Source of the DNA: an uncultured bacterium
GTDB lineage: Bacteria; Bacteroidota; Bacteroidia; Chitinophagales; CAIODY01
DNA length: 64,000 nt
NCBI GenBank assembly: GCA_903857255.1
Contig: CAIODY010000013.1
Span: forward strand, 1 to 64,000
Direction: 5' to 3'
A program made the translations under genes and the position numbers. The notes beneath the pieces were generated by a model. The model had not been told where the DNA came from and searched no databases. It was given only the letters and a program-made list of their open reading frames with translations. Below, in pieces: positions 1-9,334 of the stretch; the stretch's first letter is position 1; each line of letters opens with the position of its first letter.

Positions 1-672
1 AAGATTAAGCAAATTGAAAAAAATATTCAGGCAAAATTTGAACGCATACAAATACCAGGCAGCGAAGAAATTTGCAAACAAAAAATGTTGCATTTAGTGC
101 ATCGTTTGCGTCAGGTTGAAATGGATAACACAGGCTTAACAGCCTTGTTGCCAGCCGTTTACGCCGAATTGAAAGATTTAACCAAAGAAGATATTATAGG
201 CAGATTTGCTTATTTAGAATTCAATCAATTGTTAGATTATTATCGTGGGGCAAGAGATTTGAACATCATCGAACGAGAAGAACGTGGCGCAAGAAGAGGT
301 GATGATAGTCGCCGTGGCGATAGAAGAGATAGAGACCGTGGTGATAGCCGAGGCGGTGATAGAAACGATAGATTTGAAAGCCGCGAAAGTGGCGATAACC
401 GCAGCTATGCAAGCGGCGAAAGATTATTTATTAATTTAGGCAAAGCCGATGGATTAGATAAAGGCACTTTGCTCGGTATGATTTGCGACCGCTCGAGAAT
501 TAAAAAACACAGCATTGGTAAGATTGATTTGAAAGGCGTTTATTCTTTCTTTGAAGTAGAACCAGGTGTTACACATGCCATCATGAATAATTTAAACGGC
601 TTTGATTTTAAAGGTAGAATTATCCGCATCGAAAATCAAAGCACCGAAAAAAAACCAAGAAGAGAAAGATAA
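1..672 (+). CDS. DEAD/DEAH-box RNA helicase, C-terminal part with DbpA-type RNA-binding domain (5' truncated by window)
   Basis: Frame is open from base 1 (KIKQIEKNIQAKFERIQIPGSEEICKQKML...), so the listed ATG at 85 is internal. C-terminal R/D/G-rich linker followed by a DbpA-like domain (LFINLGKADGLDKGTLLGMICDRSRIKKHSIGKIDLKGVYSFFEV). Confidence 0.85.
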   Translation, partial: KIKQIEKNIQAKFERIQIPGSEEICKQKMLHLVHRLRQVEMDNTGLTALLPAVYAELKDLTKEDIIGRFAYLEFNQLLDYYRGARDLNIIEREERGARRGDDSRRGDRRDRDRGDSRGGDRNDRFESRESGDNRSYASGERLFINLGKADGLDKGTLLGMICDRSRIKKHSIGKIDLKGVYSFFEVEPGVTHAIMNNLNGFDFKGRIIRIENQSTEKKPRRER

Positions 673-717
673 ATCATTCTCAAATTTTCACAATTATTTA
701 AACTAAATAACGCTGGT

Positions 718-754
718 TAAGATTAGTTAGAATGCTTAACTAATCTTACCTTTG
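718..754 (+). promoter_or_regulatory. Predicted typA promoter with overlapping palindrome
   Basis: TACCTTTG at 747-754 matches Bacteroidetes -7 TAnnTTTG. taagattagtta (718-729) / taactaatctta (737-748) is a perfect 12-bp inverted repeat running into it. Confidence 0.5.
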
Positions 755-796
755 CGGACTTTTTAAAATTCAAAAAAGTAATTTAACAATATAAAA

Positions 797-2608
797 ATGA
801 ACATCAGAAACATCGCCATCATCGCTCACGTTGACCATGGCAAAACAACTTTAGTAGATAAAATTTTACACCAAACCAACGTATTTCGCAGCAATCAAGA
901 TACGGGCGATTTGATTATGGATAGTAACGATTTGGAACGTGAAAGAGGTATCACTATCTTTTCAAAAAATGCATCAGTTATTTATAAAGATGTAAAAATC
1001 AACATTATTGATACACCAGGACATAGTGATTTTGGTGGTGAAGTAGAACGTGTATTAAAAATGGCTGATGGTGTGGTTTTGTTGGTAGATGCCTTTGAAG
1101 GTGCCATGCCACAAACTCGATTTGTGTTGCAAAAAGCATTGAACTTAGGATTGAAACCTATTGTGGTGATTAATAAAGTAGATAAAGAAAATTGCAGACC
1201 CGATGAAGTACACGAATCTGTTTTTGATTTGTTTTTTCAATTAGATGCCACTGAAGAACAATTAAATTTCCCAACCGTTTATGGTTCATCAAAACAAGGT
1301 TGGATGAGCTTGGATTGGAAAAAACCAACTACCGATATTACAGCTTTGTTAGACACGGTGATTGATTATGTGCCTGCGCCAGTAGTACCCGAAGGAAATT
1401 TGCAATTGCAAATCACTTCGTTGGATTATTCAACCTTTACAGGTCGAATTGCAGTAGGTAAATTAACTCGTGGTTCGATAAAAGAAGGTCAGCCGATTTC
1501 ATTGGTAAAAGGCGATGGAACAATTTTAAAACAACGTGTAAAAGAATTACACACCTTCGAAGCATTAGGTAAAAAGAAAGTTACTGAAGTGCAAGGCGGC
1601 GATATTTGTGCTGTGGTAGGTATTGAAAATTTCTCTATCGGCGATACGATTGCTGATTTTGAAAATCCGGAAGGAATGCCATTGACAAAAATTGATGAAC
1701 CAACCATGAATATGTTGTTCACCATTAACACTTCGCCTTTCTTTGGTAAAGAAGGTAAGTTTGTTACCAGCCGACATTTGAGAGATAGATTATTTAAAGA
1801 AATAGAAAAGAATTTGGCGTTGAAAGTGGAAGAAACTGACAGTCCTGATTCTTATTTGGTGTATGGTCGTGGTATTTTGCACTTAGGTATCTTGATAGAA
1901 ACCATGCGCCGCGAAGGTTATGAATTACAAGTAGGTCAACCACAAGTTTTGGTAAAACATATTGATGGTGTAAAATGCGAACCTTATGAAAATTTGGTGA
2001 TTGATGTGCCGCAAGAATTTGCAGGCAAAGCCATTGAATTAGTTACGATGCGTAAAGGTGAATTATTATCTATCGAAGCGAAAGGCGATATGCAACATTT
2101 AGAATTTAATATTCCATCTCGTGGTTTGATTGGATTGAGAAATAATATGCTCACTGCAACGGCTGGTGAAGCCATCATGGCGCATCGGTTCACTGAATTT
2201 GCACCATGGAAAGGAAACATTCCGGGCAGACAAATGGGGGTATTAATTGCAAAAGAAGCTGGTGAAACTACTGCTTATTCAATTGATAAATTGCAAGATA
2301 GAGGTTCTTTCTTCGTTGACCCAGGCGAATCAATTTATGAAGGTATGATTATTGGCGAACATATCCGCCCGATGGATTTAGTGATTAATCCAATCGTAGG
2401 AAAAAAATTAACCAACATGAGAGCAAGTGGTACGGATGGTACTACTAAAATAACGCCTAAACGCTTATTTAGCTTAGAGGAATGTATGGAATATGTAGAT
2501 ATTGATGAAGCGATTGAGGTAACCCCAAAATCGGTTCGGATGCGGAAGTTAGAATTGAATGAAGAAGATAGAAAGCGTAGTGCAAAAAAGTATGCTAACG
2601 CTGATTAG
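797..2608 (+). CDS. typA: Ribosome-associated translational GTPase TypA/BipA
   Basis: NIAIIAHVDHGKTTLVDKIL, RERGITIFSKN, DTPGHSDFGGEVERVL, NKVDKENCRPDEV; full-length 603 aa. Confidence 0.97.
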   Translation: MNIRNIAIIAHVDHGKTTLVDKILHQTNVFRSNQDTGDLIMDSNDLERERGITIFSKNASVIYKDVKINIIDTPGHSDFGGEVERVLKMADGVVLLVDAFEGAMPQTRFVLQKALNLGLKPIVVINKVDKENCRPDEVHESVFDLFFQLDATEEQLNFPTVYGSSKQGWMSLDWKKPTTDITALLDTVIDYVPAPVVPEGNLQLQITSLDYSTFTGRIAVGKLTRGSIKEGQPISLVKGDGTILKQRVKELHTFEALGKKKVTEVQGGDICAVVGIENFSIGDTIADFENPEGMPLTKIDEPTMNMLFTINTSPFFGKEGKFVTSRHLRDRLFKEIEKNLALKVEETDSPDSYLVYGRGILHLGILIETMRREGYELQVGQPQVLVKHIDGVKCEPYENLVIDVPQEFAGKAIELVTMRKGELLSIEAKGDMQHLEFNIPSRGLIGLRNNMLTATAGEAIMAHRFTEFAPWKGNIPGRQMGVLIAKEAGETTAYSIDKLQDRGSFFVDPGESIYEGMIIGEHIRPMDLVINPIVGKKLTNMRASGTDGTTKITPKRLFSLEECMEYVDIDEAIEVTPKSVRMRKLELNEEDRKRSAKKYANAD

Positions 2609-2633
2609 TTGAACAGAGGTTTTTAAAATGAAA

Positions 2634-2668
2634 TAAAAAAAGTGGTTGAAATTTCAACCGCTTTTTTT
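2634..2668. terminator. Bidirectional intrinsic terminator between convergent genes
   Basis: aaaaaaagtggttgaaatttcaaccgcttttttt: stem with A-tract and T-tract between typA (+) and the 2713-5385 gene (-). Confidence 0.85.
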
Positions 2669-2712
2669 ATGCTATAATAGCTTAGCTTTTGAACCTTAGT
2701 GGCAAATTGCAT

Positions 2713-5385
2713 TTATCTTACCAAAGTAATATTCCCTTTTATTATCGGATTGTTTTGCATGGGGCAATCTAATTGCACATAATAAACAAACACATCTAAA
2801 GGTTGCAGTTGATTATTAAACATGCCATCCCAACCTTCATTGATATTGGTGGTTTCAAATACTTTTTGCCCCCAACGATTATAGATGCGGAAATATTTTA
2901 TCGTAGCAAAATCAGTAGTTAATAATTTGAACACATCATTTTTTCCATCAGCATTAGGGCTAAAAGCGTTGGGGGCTATTATTGAACCACATAATGCACT
3001 CACAAATACGACCACTGTATCTGTAGCGGTGCAACCAAAGTTGTCATTGCCTGTAACCACATAAGTGGTAGTAGTAATAGGGCTGGCTACTGGATTATTA
3101 ATAACGATGTTGCTCAATGATGGATTACTTTGCCAAATATAATTGGCTGCGCCCGAAGCATGCAATTGTGCTGTGGTGTTTTGTGCAATCAAAGTATCAT
3201 TGCCTGCATTCACAACTACTTTTCGCAGATTGATTTTGAAATGTGTTGAATCAATACACTTTCCATTGGTTTCGATGATGGTATAAGTAGTATTGTTGGT
3301 TGGCGATAATAAAACAGGGTTGCAAATGCCACAATTGATAGTGGGCAGCCAAGTATATTGTGGTGCATTATTCAGCACAATATTTAAGGTTGCACCTGCA
3401 CAAATGGTGGTATCATTCAGCCTTGGGAAAGGAATTTTTCTATCTACTTTTATTTTCACTGAATCATGGCTTTGGCAGCCATTTGCGCCAACAGTTTTTA
3501 CATAAAACGTAGTATTTACACTATCCATAAACCCTACTTGTGAGCAATTATTACACACAATGCCTGCTAACAGATACCAACTGATAATGCCATTGCTATT
3601 GGCAAACAAACTAATCGTATTGCCATAACAAACCTCCGTATCGTTGGATACGGTTAGTGTGGGCAATGGTTTTATATTAATTATCACCGAATCGGTGATA
3701 GCACAACCTGTTATGCCTGCTGTGATATGATATACCTGATTAGAAACCACTTGTGCTAAGGGTTGCAAACAATTACCACAACTCAAGCCTGCGGTTGGAT
3801 TCCAACTGACTGATGCATTGCTATTTGCCGAAAGCCTAATCGTATCGGCTTGGCATACGCTGACTGGCGATACTACCGTTAAAGTAGGCAAGGGCTGAAC
3901 GCTAATGCGGATAGTATCGTGTGCCACACAACTATTTAAGGTGCTACTGATGTAATAATTAGTAGTAGTTGCGCCGCTAAAGTTGGTTTGTGTGCAACCA
4001 TTACAACTAAAGCCATTGGTAGCATTCCAAACCATTGTGCCTATGCTGTTAGCAACCAAATGCACTGTATTACCTGCACAAATAGCCGTATCGTGGTTAG
4101 TAGTGATGTTGGGGAAAAAAGTGTGTGCAGCATCGCAATAATACGATTGATTCACATTGCCAAAATTGGTGAGCAATTGCAAAGTATGTTGCCCCGATGA
4201 ATTATAAGTAATAGTTGGGTTTTGAGTAAATGATATAGGGGCGGTATAGCCCGAAACAGGTATATCAACTCTTACAATTGCACTATCTAAACCATCGAAA
4301 GCAAAAAAATGATACGCATTGTTCGCCCAAAATACATTGCTGGTTTGATTCCAAAACAAATCCCATCCTAACGAAGAAGCATTTAATGAAGTAGTAGTGA
4401 TGGTATTATTAATACTTCCACCTGCAAAATTCAGTTGCAGCACATCTCCCAATAAACCATTATGATTAGATTGATTATTGATAATGCCTATTAATTGATT
4501 ACAAGTTTTAAAAAGTTTTATGGCTCGAGGTCCGTTGACAATATTATTCGGATTGCCAATGGTGGTAACAATGGGTGAATTGTTTAATAAATTTGTTCCA
4601 AAGCTAAGTTTTACTAATGAAGTTGGGATAAGTGTATTGGAAACAAAAACCATGTACCAATTACCATTTTCATTTTCCATTGCAAAGTTGGTGTTCGGAT
4701 TTCCTGTTGAAGTTAGTGTTGTAAGGGTTGGCGTATTAATGATAGATGAACCAAAATCTAATCTTTGAATATTACCATTTCCTCTACAAACTAAAAACCC
4801 CACATAATTGCTACCATTTTTAAAGATATTTAATTGATGTGCCCAATTGCCTAAGGTTACAGCTAATGTACTCACAGTTGGTGTGGTATTAGTGATTGCT
4901 ATACCAAAATCAAGCCTTTCTAAAATACCAGCACCAGTGGTGCCACCATCGGCAATGCCATACCAATTACCGTTTTCTTTTATAAACTCAATATCTTCAT
5001 TATAGCTGCCTGGCAAAACATTAGTAATAATCGCTGAATTAATAGGTGTGGTATTCAAAGGATTAGTTCCTAAATCCCATCTTACTAAATTATTGGATTG
5101 ATATTGTGTAGAAAATAAATAGTAATTGCCTCCATCTTCTACTAACCTGCCGCCGAGCGGATAATTCATAGAATGATTAAAATTGCCTAAATTAACTGAA
5201 GTTATATTGCCATTAATATTCAATGAATCAAAGCTCCAGCAATAAGTTAAAGCATTTTTGCTGCTATCGTGTAGGGTGATGAGGGTATTATTACAAACCG
5301 AATCTTGAAAAGTAAAAAAAGCTTGCGCCCAGCCTTTGCCGCATATCATCATGCCGATAAATAATATAAGCGTAAAGCGTTTCAA
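2713..5385 (-). CDS. Secreted protein: N-terminal beta-propeller-like repeats, Cys-containing Ig-like repeats, gliding motility/T9SS C-terminal domain
   Basis: Signal peptide; repeated 'LDFG..I.NTP..TTL' units; C-terminus IIAPNAFSPNADGKNDVFKLL...FRIYNRWGQKVFETTNINEGWDGMFNNQLQPLDVFVYYVQL...KGNITLVR. Confidence 0.85.
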   Translation of the reverse strand: MKRFTLILFIGMMICGKGWAQAFFTFQDSVCNNTLITLHDSSKNALTYCWSFDSLNINGNITSVNLGNFNHSMNYPLGGRLVEDGGNYYLFSTQYQSNNLVRWDLGTNPLNTTPINSAIITNVLPGSYNEDIEFIKENGNWYGIADGGTTGAGILERLDFGIAITNTTPTVSTLAVTLGNWAHQLNIFKNGSNYVGFLVCRGNGNIQRLDFGSSIINTPTLTTLTSTGNPNTNFAMENENGNWYMVFVSNTLIPTSLVKLSFGTNLLNNSPIVTTIGNPNNIVNGPRAIKLFKTCNQLIGIINNQSNHNGLLGDVLQLNFAGGSINNTITTTSLNASSLGWDLFWNQTSNVFWANNAYHFFAFDGLDSAIVRVDIPVSGYTAPISFTQNPTITYNSSGQHTLQLLTNFGNVNQSYYCDAAHTFFPNITTNHDTAICAGNTVHLVANSIGTMVWNATNGFSCNGCTQTNFSGATTTNYYISSTLNSCVAHDTIRISVQPLPTLTVVSPVSVCQADTIRLSANSNASVSWNPTAGLSCGNCLQPLAQVVSNQVYHITAGITGCAITDSVIINIKPLPTLTVSNDTEVCYGNTISLFANSNGIISWYLLAGIVCNNCSQVGFMDSVNTTFYVKTVGANGCQSHDSVKIKVDRKIPFPRLNDTTICAGATLNIVLNNAPQYTWLPTINCGICNPVLLSPTNNTTYTIIETNGKCIDSTHFKINLRKVVVNAGNDTLIAQNTTAQLHASGAANYIWQSNPSLSNIVINNPVASPITTTTYVVTGNDNFGCTATDTVVVFVSALCGSIIAPNAFSPNADGKNDVFKLLTTDFATIKYFRIYNRWGQKVFETTNINEGWDGMFNNQLQPLDVFVYYVQLDCPMQNNPIIKGNITLVR

Positions 5386-5498
5386 TACTTATTATTTGGT
5401 GATACAAAACTATAAAAAAAATGGATAAAAGACAGATTGTTATCAATGCTTTGAATGGCAAAAAGCGGTTACCAAAATTTTTACCCCATTCTTTTATC

Positions 5499-6455
5499 TT
5501 ACAACACTACCAATGCCCAGCTTCCATCCAGCGTAGCCGATACATTATACACATTCAAATATTGCATCGTGTTTTCATCGCCCAAATCATTCAAGTTGCA
5601 AATAATGGTGTTGTGTGGTGCTACATGCACAAAACTTCCAGTAATTGCCCCATTATATGATGCTGCTAAATAAAATTTCAATTCATCATCGCCATTATTA
5701 CTCAATTTTAATTGCGAATTCACATCCAATTTGCGCTTAATGATATTATGAATAGCCAATGGTTTTAAATTGCTACCTGTAAAATGTGTTTGTACTGCAT
5801 TGCGAAGCGTAGCTTCATCAAAATATTTTGCGCCTTGTTGGGGGTTGGTGCTGAAATGCGTTAATAGGCTACCATAATCAGCCAACATCAGTGCACACAT
5901 ATTAGTAACGGCTGTTTTCATTGCCGCACTCATATTGGTGGTAGTAGTTTTTGAGATGCCTTTTGTACTAAAATTGGTAGTTAAAGTGTTATAATAAGTT
6001 TGAATTGTACCTTTTAAAGTAGTCAAAGCAGCATCAGAGCCTATGGCTGCTAATAAAGCACCCACAGCAGTCATTCGGGCTTGCTGACTGCCTTGTAAAA
6101 AAGGCGAATGCCCATTAGGGAATAAAGCTTTATAACGAGCTGTGCCTTTAGCATAATGTATTTGTGCATTAGCATCCCAAGCGTTTACATTAGTTGTCAT
6201 ATCAGCCAATGCCAAATTAAAAGCTTCTACATCACCCTGCTGCAATTGGTCTTGCCCTTTATTGGCATCATTAGCTGTTAATAATGCTTGATGCACCACA
6301 TTAAATGGCGTATAAAGCCCTAATATAAACGGATTACCTACGCTATCAGCAAATAAAGCATCATGATGAAAAGTGCTGATTTGAATAGCCTTGGGTGCGC
6401 TATTTTCTACTGCATTAAAAAAAATGTTTTCAAACAAACTCCATGGTTGGCTCAT
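5499..6455 (-). CDS. Hypothetical protein, no recognised family
   Basis: 318 aa ORF with ATG start, no obvious signal peptide; Ala/Thr/Asn-rich helical N-terminal part and a possible beta-sandwich tail. Confidence 0.7.
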   Translation of the reverse strand: MSQPWSLFENIFFNAVENSAPKAIQISTFHHDALFADSVGNPFILGLYTPFNVVHQALLTANDANKGQDQLQQGDVEAFNLALADMTTNVNAWDANAQIHYAKGTARYKALFPNGHSPFLQGSQQARMTAVGALLAAIGSDAALTTLKGTIQTYYNTLTTNFSTKGISKTTTTNMSAAMKTAVTNMCALMLADYGSLLTHFSTNPQQGAKYFDEATLRNAVQTHFTGSNLKPLAIHNIIKRKLDVNSQLKLSNNGDDELKFYLAASYNGAITGSFVHVAPHNTIICNLNDLGDENTMQYLNVYNVSATLDGSWALVVL

Positions 6456-6642
6456 AAAAAAAAGATTTAAAGATGAATAAAAATAATTAGTATAAAGGTA
6501 TCATGGCATTATCTCAACGCTATGTTATTACAAAAATAAAAAACAGTTTTTAAATTTCCAAAAAATATTTTTTAATTTATTTTTTACCCAAATTAGCCAT
6601 CCTGATTCAATGCCTTTAGTTTTAGAAATTCTAATTTTTATA

Positions 6643-6881
6643 AATGTTTACGGAAGCAATTTTTTTTAAGAATTACCTCCGTAATGTTTTACGGGTGTAG
6701 TTTTTTTTAAAAATTGCTTCCGTAATGTTTTACGGGTGTAGTTTTTTTTAAAAAGTCTGCCAATAATGTTTTACGGGAGCAATTTTTTTTAAAAAGTCTG
6801 CCAATAATGTTTTACGGGAGCAATTTTTTTTAAAAATTGCTTCCGTAATGTTTTACGAGAGTAGTTTTTTTAAAAAATTGG
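6643..6881. repeat. Array of ~6 tandem 41-bp repeats
   Basis: Units start with aatgtttt-acg at 6643 (40 bp), 6683, 6724, 6765, 6806 and 6847 (degenerate); period is exactly 41 bp from 6683 onward. Confidence 0.95.
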
Positions 6882-6945
6882 ATAAATGAAGAATAGATGG
6901 GCGGATTTTTTTGCAGATGAAAGAAAAGTAATCCTCAAAATTTAA

Positions 6946-7674
6946 TTATTTTTTTCCCATCGCAAAAATAGAAGAGCCGATAAATGATTTGGGCAATAAA
7001 TAATATTCAGCCACAAATAACCAAGCTAATAGTTTATGAACATGAATCATTTTGCCCTTAGGGGCTTTTACTTGTACATTTCTTTTGAGCGAAAGTTTGT
7101 TAAATAATAAAGCAGGAAAATAAAGCGAATGAAAAAAGTATTGGTTTTGAATTACTGTGATGCCAGCAGCAGTTAAAGTATCATGCAATGTTTTTAAATC
7201 GTAGCGGCGATAATGCCCAAAAAATTCATCGTAATTGCTCCAAATTTCTTGCCTTGCAGGCACAGTGATGATAATATTTTTTAGATTAGGATATTTATTT
7301 AAGATAGATTGAACAAACTCAATAGGTTGTTCAATATGTTCAATTACATCTAATAAAAGCAAAGTGGTGAAATGTTCACGAAAATAAATGGGCATATTTA
7401 AAGCATCTTGCCCAATGATGATTTGATGAGGGGCAATGCCTTCAACCGTTTGTACATTCGATAGCTCAACGCCCTTGCATTCCATTCCATGTTGGTTTAA
7501 ATATTTTACTACAATGCCCCTGCCGCAGCCAATTTCAAGAATGGCATCTGTAATGCCCAATTGCTTCAATTTTTTATACAGCAAAAAGTTTCGAGCCTTG
7601 GTCCAATAAAAATTTTCTAAACCAATTGGGTAATTGGCATCAAATTGTTCGGTAGTGTAGTTAGTAGTTACCAT
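6946..7674 (-). CDS. Class I SAM-dependent methyltransferase
   Basis: ILEIGCGRGIVVKYLNQHGMECKGVELS; LLLDVIEHIEQP. Confidence 0.9.
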   Translation of the reverse strand: MVTTNYTTEQFDANYPIGLENFYWTKARNFLLYKKLKQLGITDAILEIGCGRGIVVKYLNQHGMECKGVELSNVQTVEGIAPHQIIIGQDALNMPIYFREHFTTLLLLDVIEHIEQPIEFVQSILNKYPNLKNIIITVPARQEIWSNYDEFFGHYRRYDLKTLHDTLTAAGITVIQNQYFFHSLYFPALLFNKLSLKRNVQVKAPKGKMIHVHKLLAWLFVAEYYLLPKSFIGSSIFAMGKK

Positions 7675-7732
7675 TTTGTTTCAGACTTCAAAGTAAATGA
7701 AAAGTTATAATTCAGTGATGAAAAAAAACCAA

Positions 7733-9319
7733 CTATTTTAATTGCAAATGTATCAATTGGGTTTGCGATTGGTGGCATACTGATTGAATGAAAATAAAAC
7801 TGTATGCTGGTTTTTGCACGGAAGGCAAAATTTGAATAAAATTAGTAGCATCGTTTTCATACACATAGTTAGTCATGTAAAAATGAAATTTCATAGGCTC
7901 AATTTTATCCAAAGTATGTTTTAAATCAGTGGTCATTTTATCACGAGTGTTCATACAGCAATATACCTCTTTGCCAGTAATTTGTTTCATGAAATAATTG
8001 TATTCGTAGCTGGTAAAATAATTATTGCCAATCGGTTTAGTTTGGTCATCAAATACTAATGTTTTGTGCATGGTATTCAAAGGCAATTGTTTCAATGCGG
8101 TCATCAATTGCTTGCTTTTTTCAAACCGATAGTTCCAAATAAAATAATTGTAAGTAGAGCAAATACAAAACACCACCAATATTATTTTTAAAACCAAAAC
8201 AGGCTTTCCGAGCCTTAAAAATTTTGAAAGGCTTACTAATAATATAGCCACAGGCAAGCTGACTAAAATAGCATTTCGGGCATCATAATTTAAAGCACTG
8301 GCTGGTTTGTTCACCAAGCAATAGGGGAATAAGGCAGCCAATAATATTAACACTGCCACAATCACTTGCCCAATCACAACAGTAATTTTAAATGTAGCAG
8401 TCGGCGTAGTTAATTTATCATGGTCAATTTTAAATCGGCTCATCAACCCTATCATGCCTGCACCGATTATTATAATGGTCATCAATGCCCCTACCCTATC
8501 GCCCATCATAGCTTTTATAAACAATAAAGGCAAGCTGATAAATAATTTAAAAAATGAAAAGCCAAAATTATAAGCCAACATTTTGATGGTGGCAAAACCT
8601 TCAAATTTTATTTGATTGTATTGCTTAAAATAAGGGTCAATTGGAAAAAAACGATTCCACAACACATAAATAATTACGGGAAAAATAAAAAGAACAATAT
8701 TTTTTTTGATAAAAGATACAAGCTGTTCAAAAATAGAAATTTGATGGCTATAATTTTTCAAAAACAAAACACCTAAAAAAACATACACAAAAATGTAAAA
8801 CGATTGCAACTCAAATGAAATAGCAAACAACATCAAAGCTGCTATCAGCCACAAATCAATTACCCTTGTTTGCTTTATATAGTTAATGTAGCAAACACAA
8901 GCTAATAGAAATAATAAATAACTAAATGGGGCAGTAATGGCAATCATTTCAAACCAAATACCATAAAAAGGTGCTGCAATAGTTAAAGCAGCAATAAAAA
9001 AATTATCAGTTGAAGAAAAGAAATTGAAATAGTTTAAAAGTTTGTAAACAAGGCTTGCAATACCCCAAATGATAAAAACAGAAATAATTTTAAACGTAAT
9101 AATGTAGTTTGGCAGCGATGCTAAAAATTCAAGCACATAAATGGTTACTCTGCGCCCAGTAACATAGTAGCAATCTTTCATCATATCAAAACTACCTGTC
9201 TGCACAGCATTTACAACCAAATACGAATCCCACATCAGCATTTTTGAAAAAATCATCACGCCGTGCGCCAGCAAAGTGATAAGAAAAAGATGGAAGTAGA
9301 TTCTTTGGTGCTTAGGCAT
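7733..9319 (-). CDS. Polytopic membrane protein, GtrII/glucosyltransferase-like
   Basis: 528 aa with ~10 or more hydrophobic segments; general layout of GtrII-like/GT-C membrane proteins. Confidence 0.55.
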   Translation of the reverse strand: MPKHQRIYFHLFLITLLAHGVMIFSKMLMWDSYLVVNAVQTGSFDMMKDCYYVTGRRVTIYVLEFLASLPNYIITFKIISVFIIWGIASLVYKLLNYFNFFSSTDNFFIAALTIAAPFYGIWFEMIAITAPFSYLLFLLACVCYINYIKQTRVIDLWLIAALMLFAISFELQSFYIFVYVFLGVLFLKNYSHQISIFEQLVSFIKKNIVLFIFPVIIYVLWNRFFPIDPYFKQYNQIKFEGFATIKMLAYNFGFSFFKLFISLPLLFIKAMMGDRVGALMTIIIIGAGMIGLMSRFKIDHDKLTTPTATFKITVVIGQVIVAVLILLAALFPYCLVNKPASALNYDARNAILVSLPVAILLVSLSKFLRLGKPVLVLKIILVVFCICSTYNYFIWNYRFEKSKQLMTALKQLPLNTMHKTLVFDDQTKPIGNNYFTSYEYNYFMKQITGKEVYCCMNTRDKMTTDLKHTLDKIEPMKFHFYMTNYVYENDATNFIQILPSVQKPAYSFIFIQSVCHQSQTQLIHLQLK

Positions 9320-9334
9320 AAGGAAATCGTATAA

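Noticed and set aside
85-672. Track ORF start at 85 as a complete 195-aa gene
   Set aside because: The frame is open upstream to base 1 with helicase-like sequence; it is the 3' end of a longer gene.
1489-2220. Antisense ORFs inside typA (1489-1731, 1565-1777, 1984-2220)
   Set aside because: Short, low-complexity shadows of a strong coding gene.
5421-5673. Two overlapping + strand ORFs (5421-5660, 5455-5673)
   Set aside because: Overlap the 3' end of the 5499-6455 minus gene; no family features.
6643-6881. CRISPR array
   Set aside because: Units are contiguous 41-bp repeats without unique spacers and no cas genes are present.
7733-9319. O-antigen/capsule biosynthesis island around 6946-9319
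   Set aside because: Only a methyltransferase and one membrane glycosyltransferase-like protein; no further pathway genes nearby.
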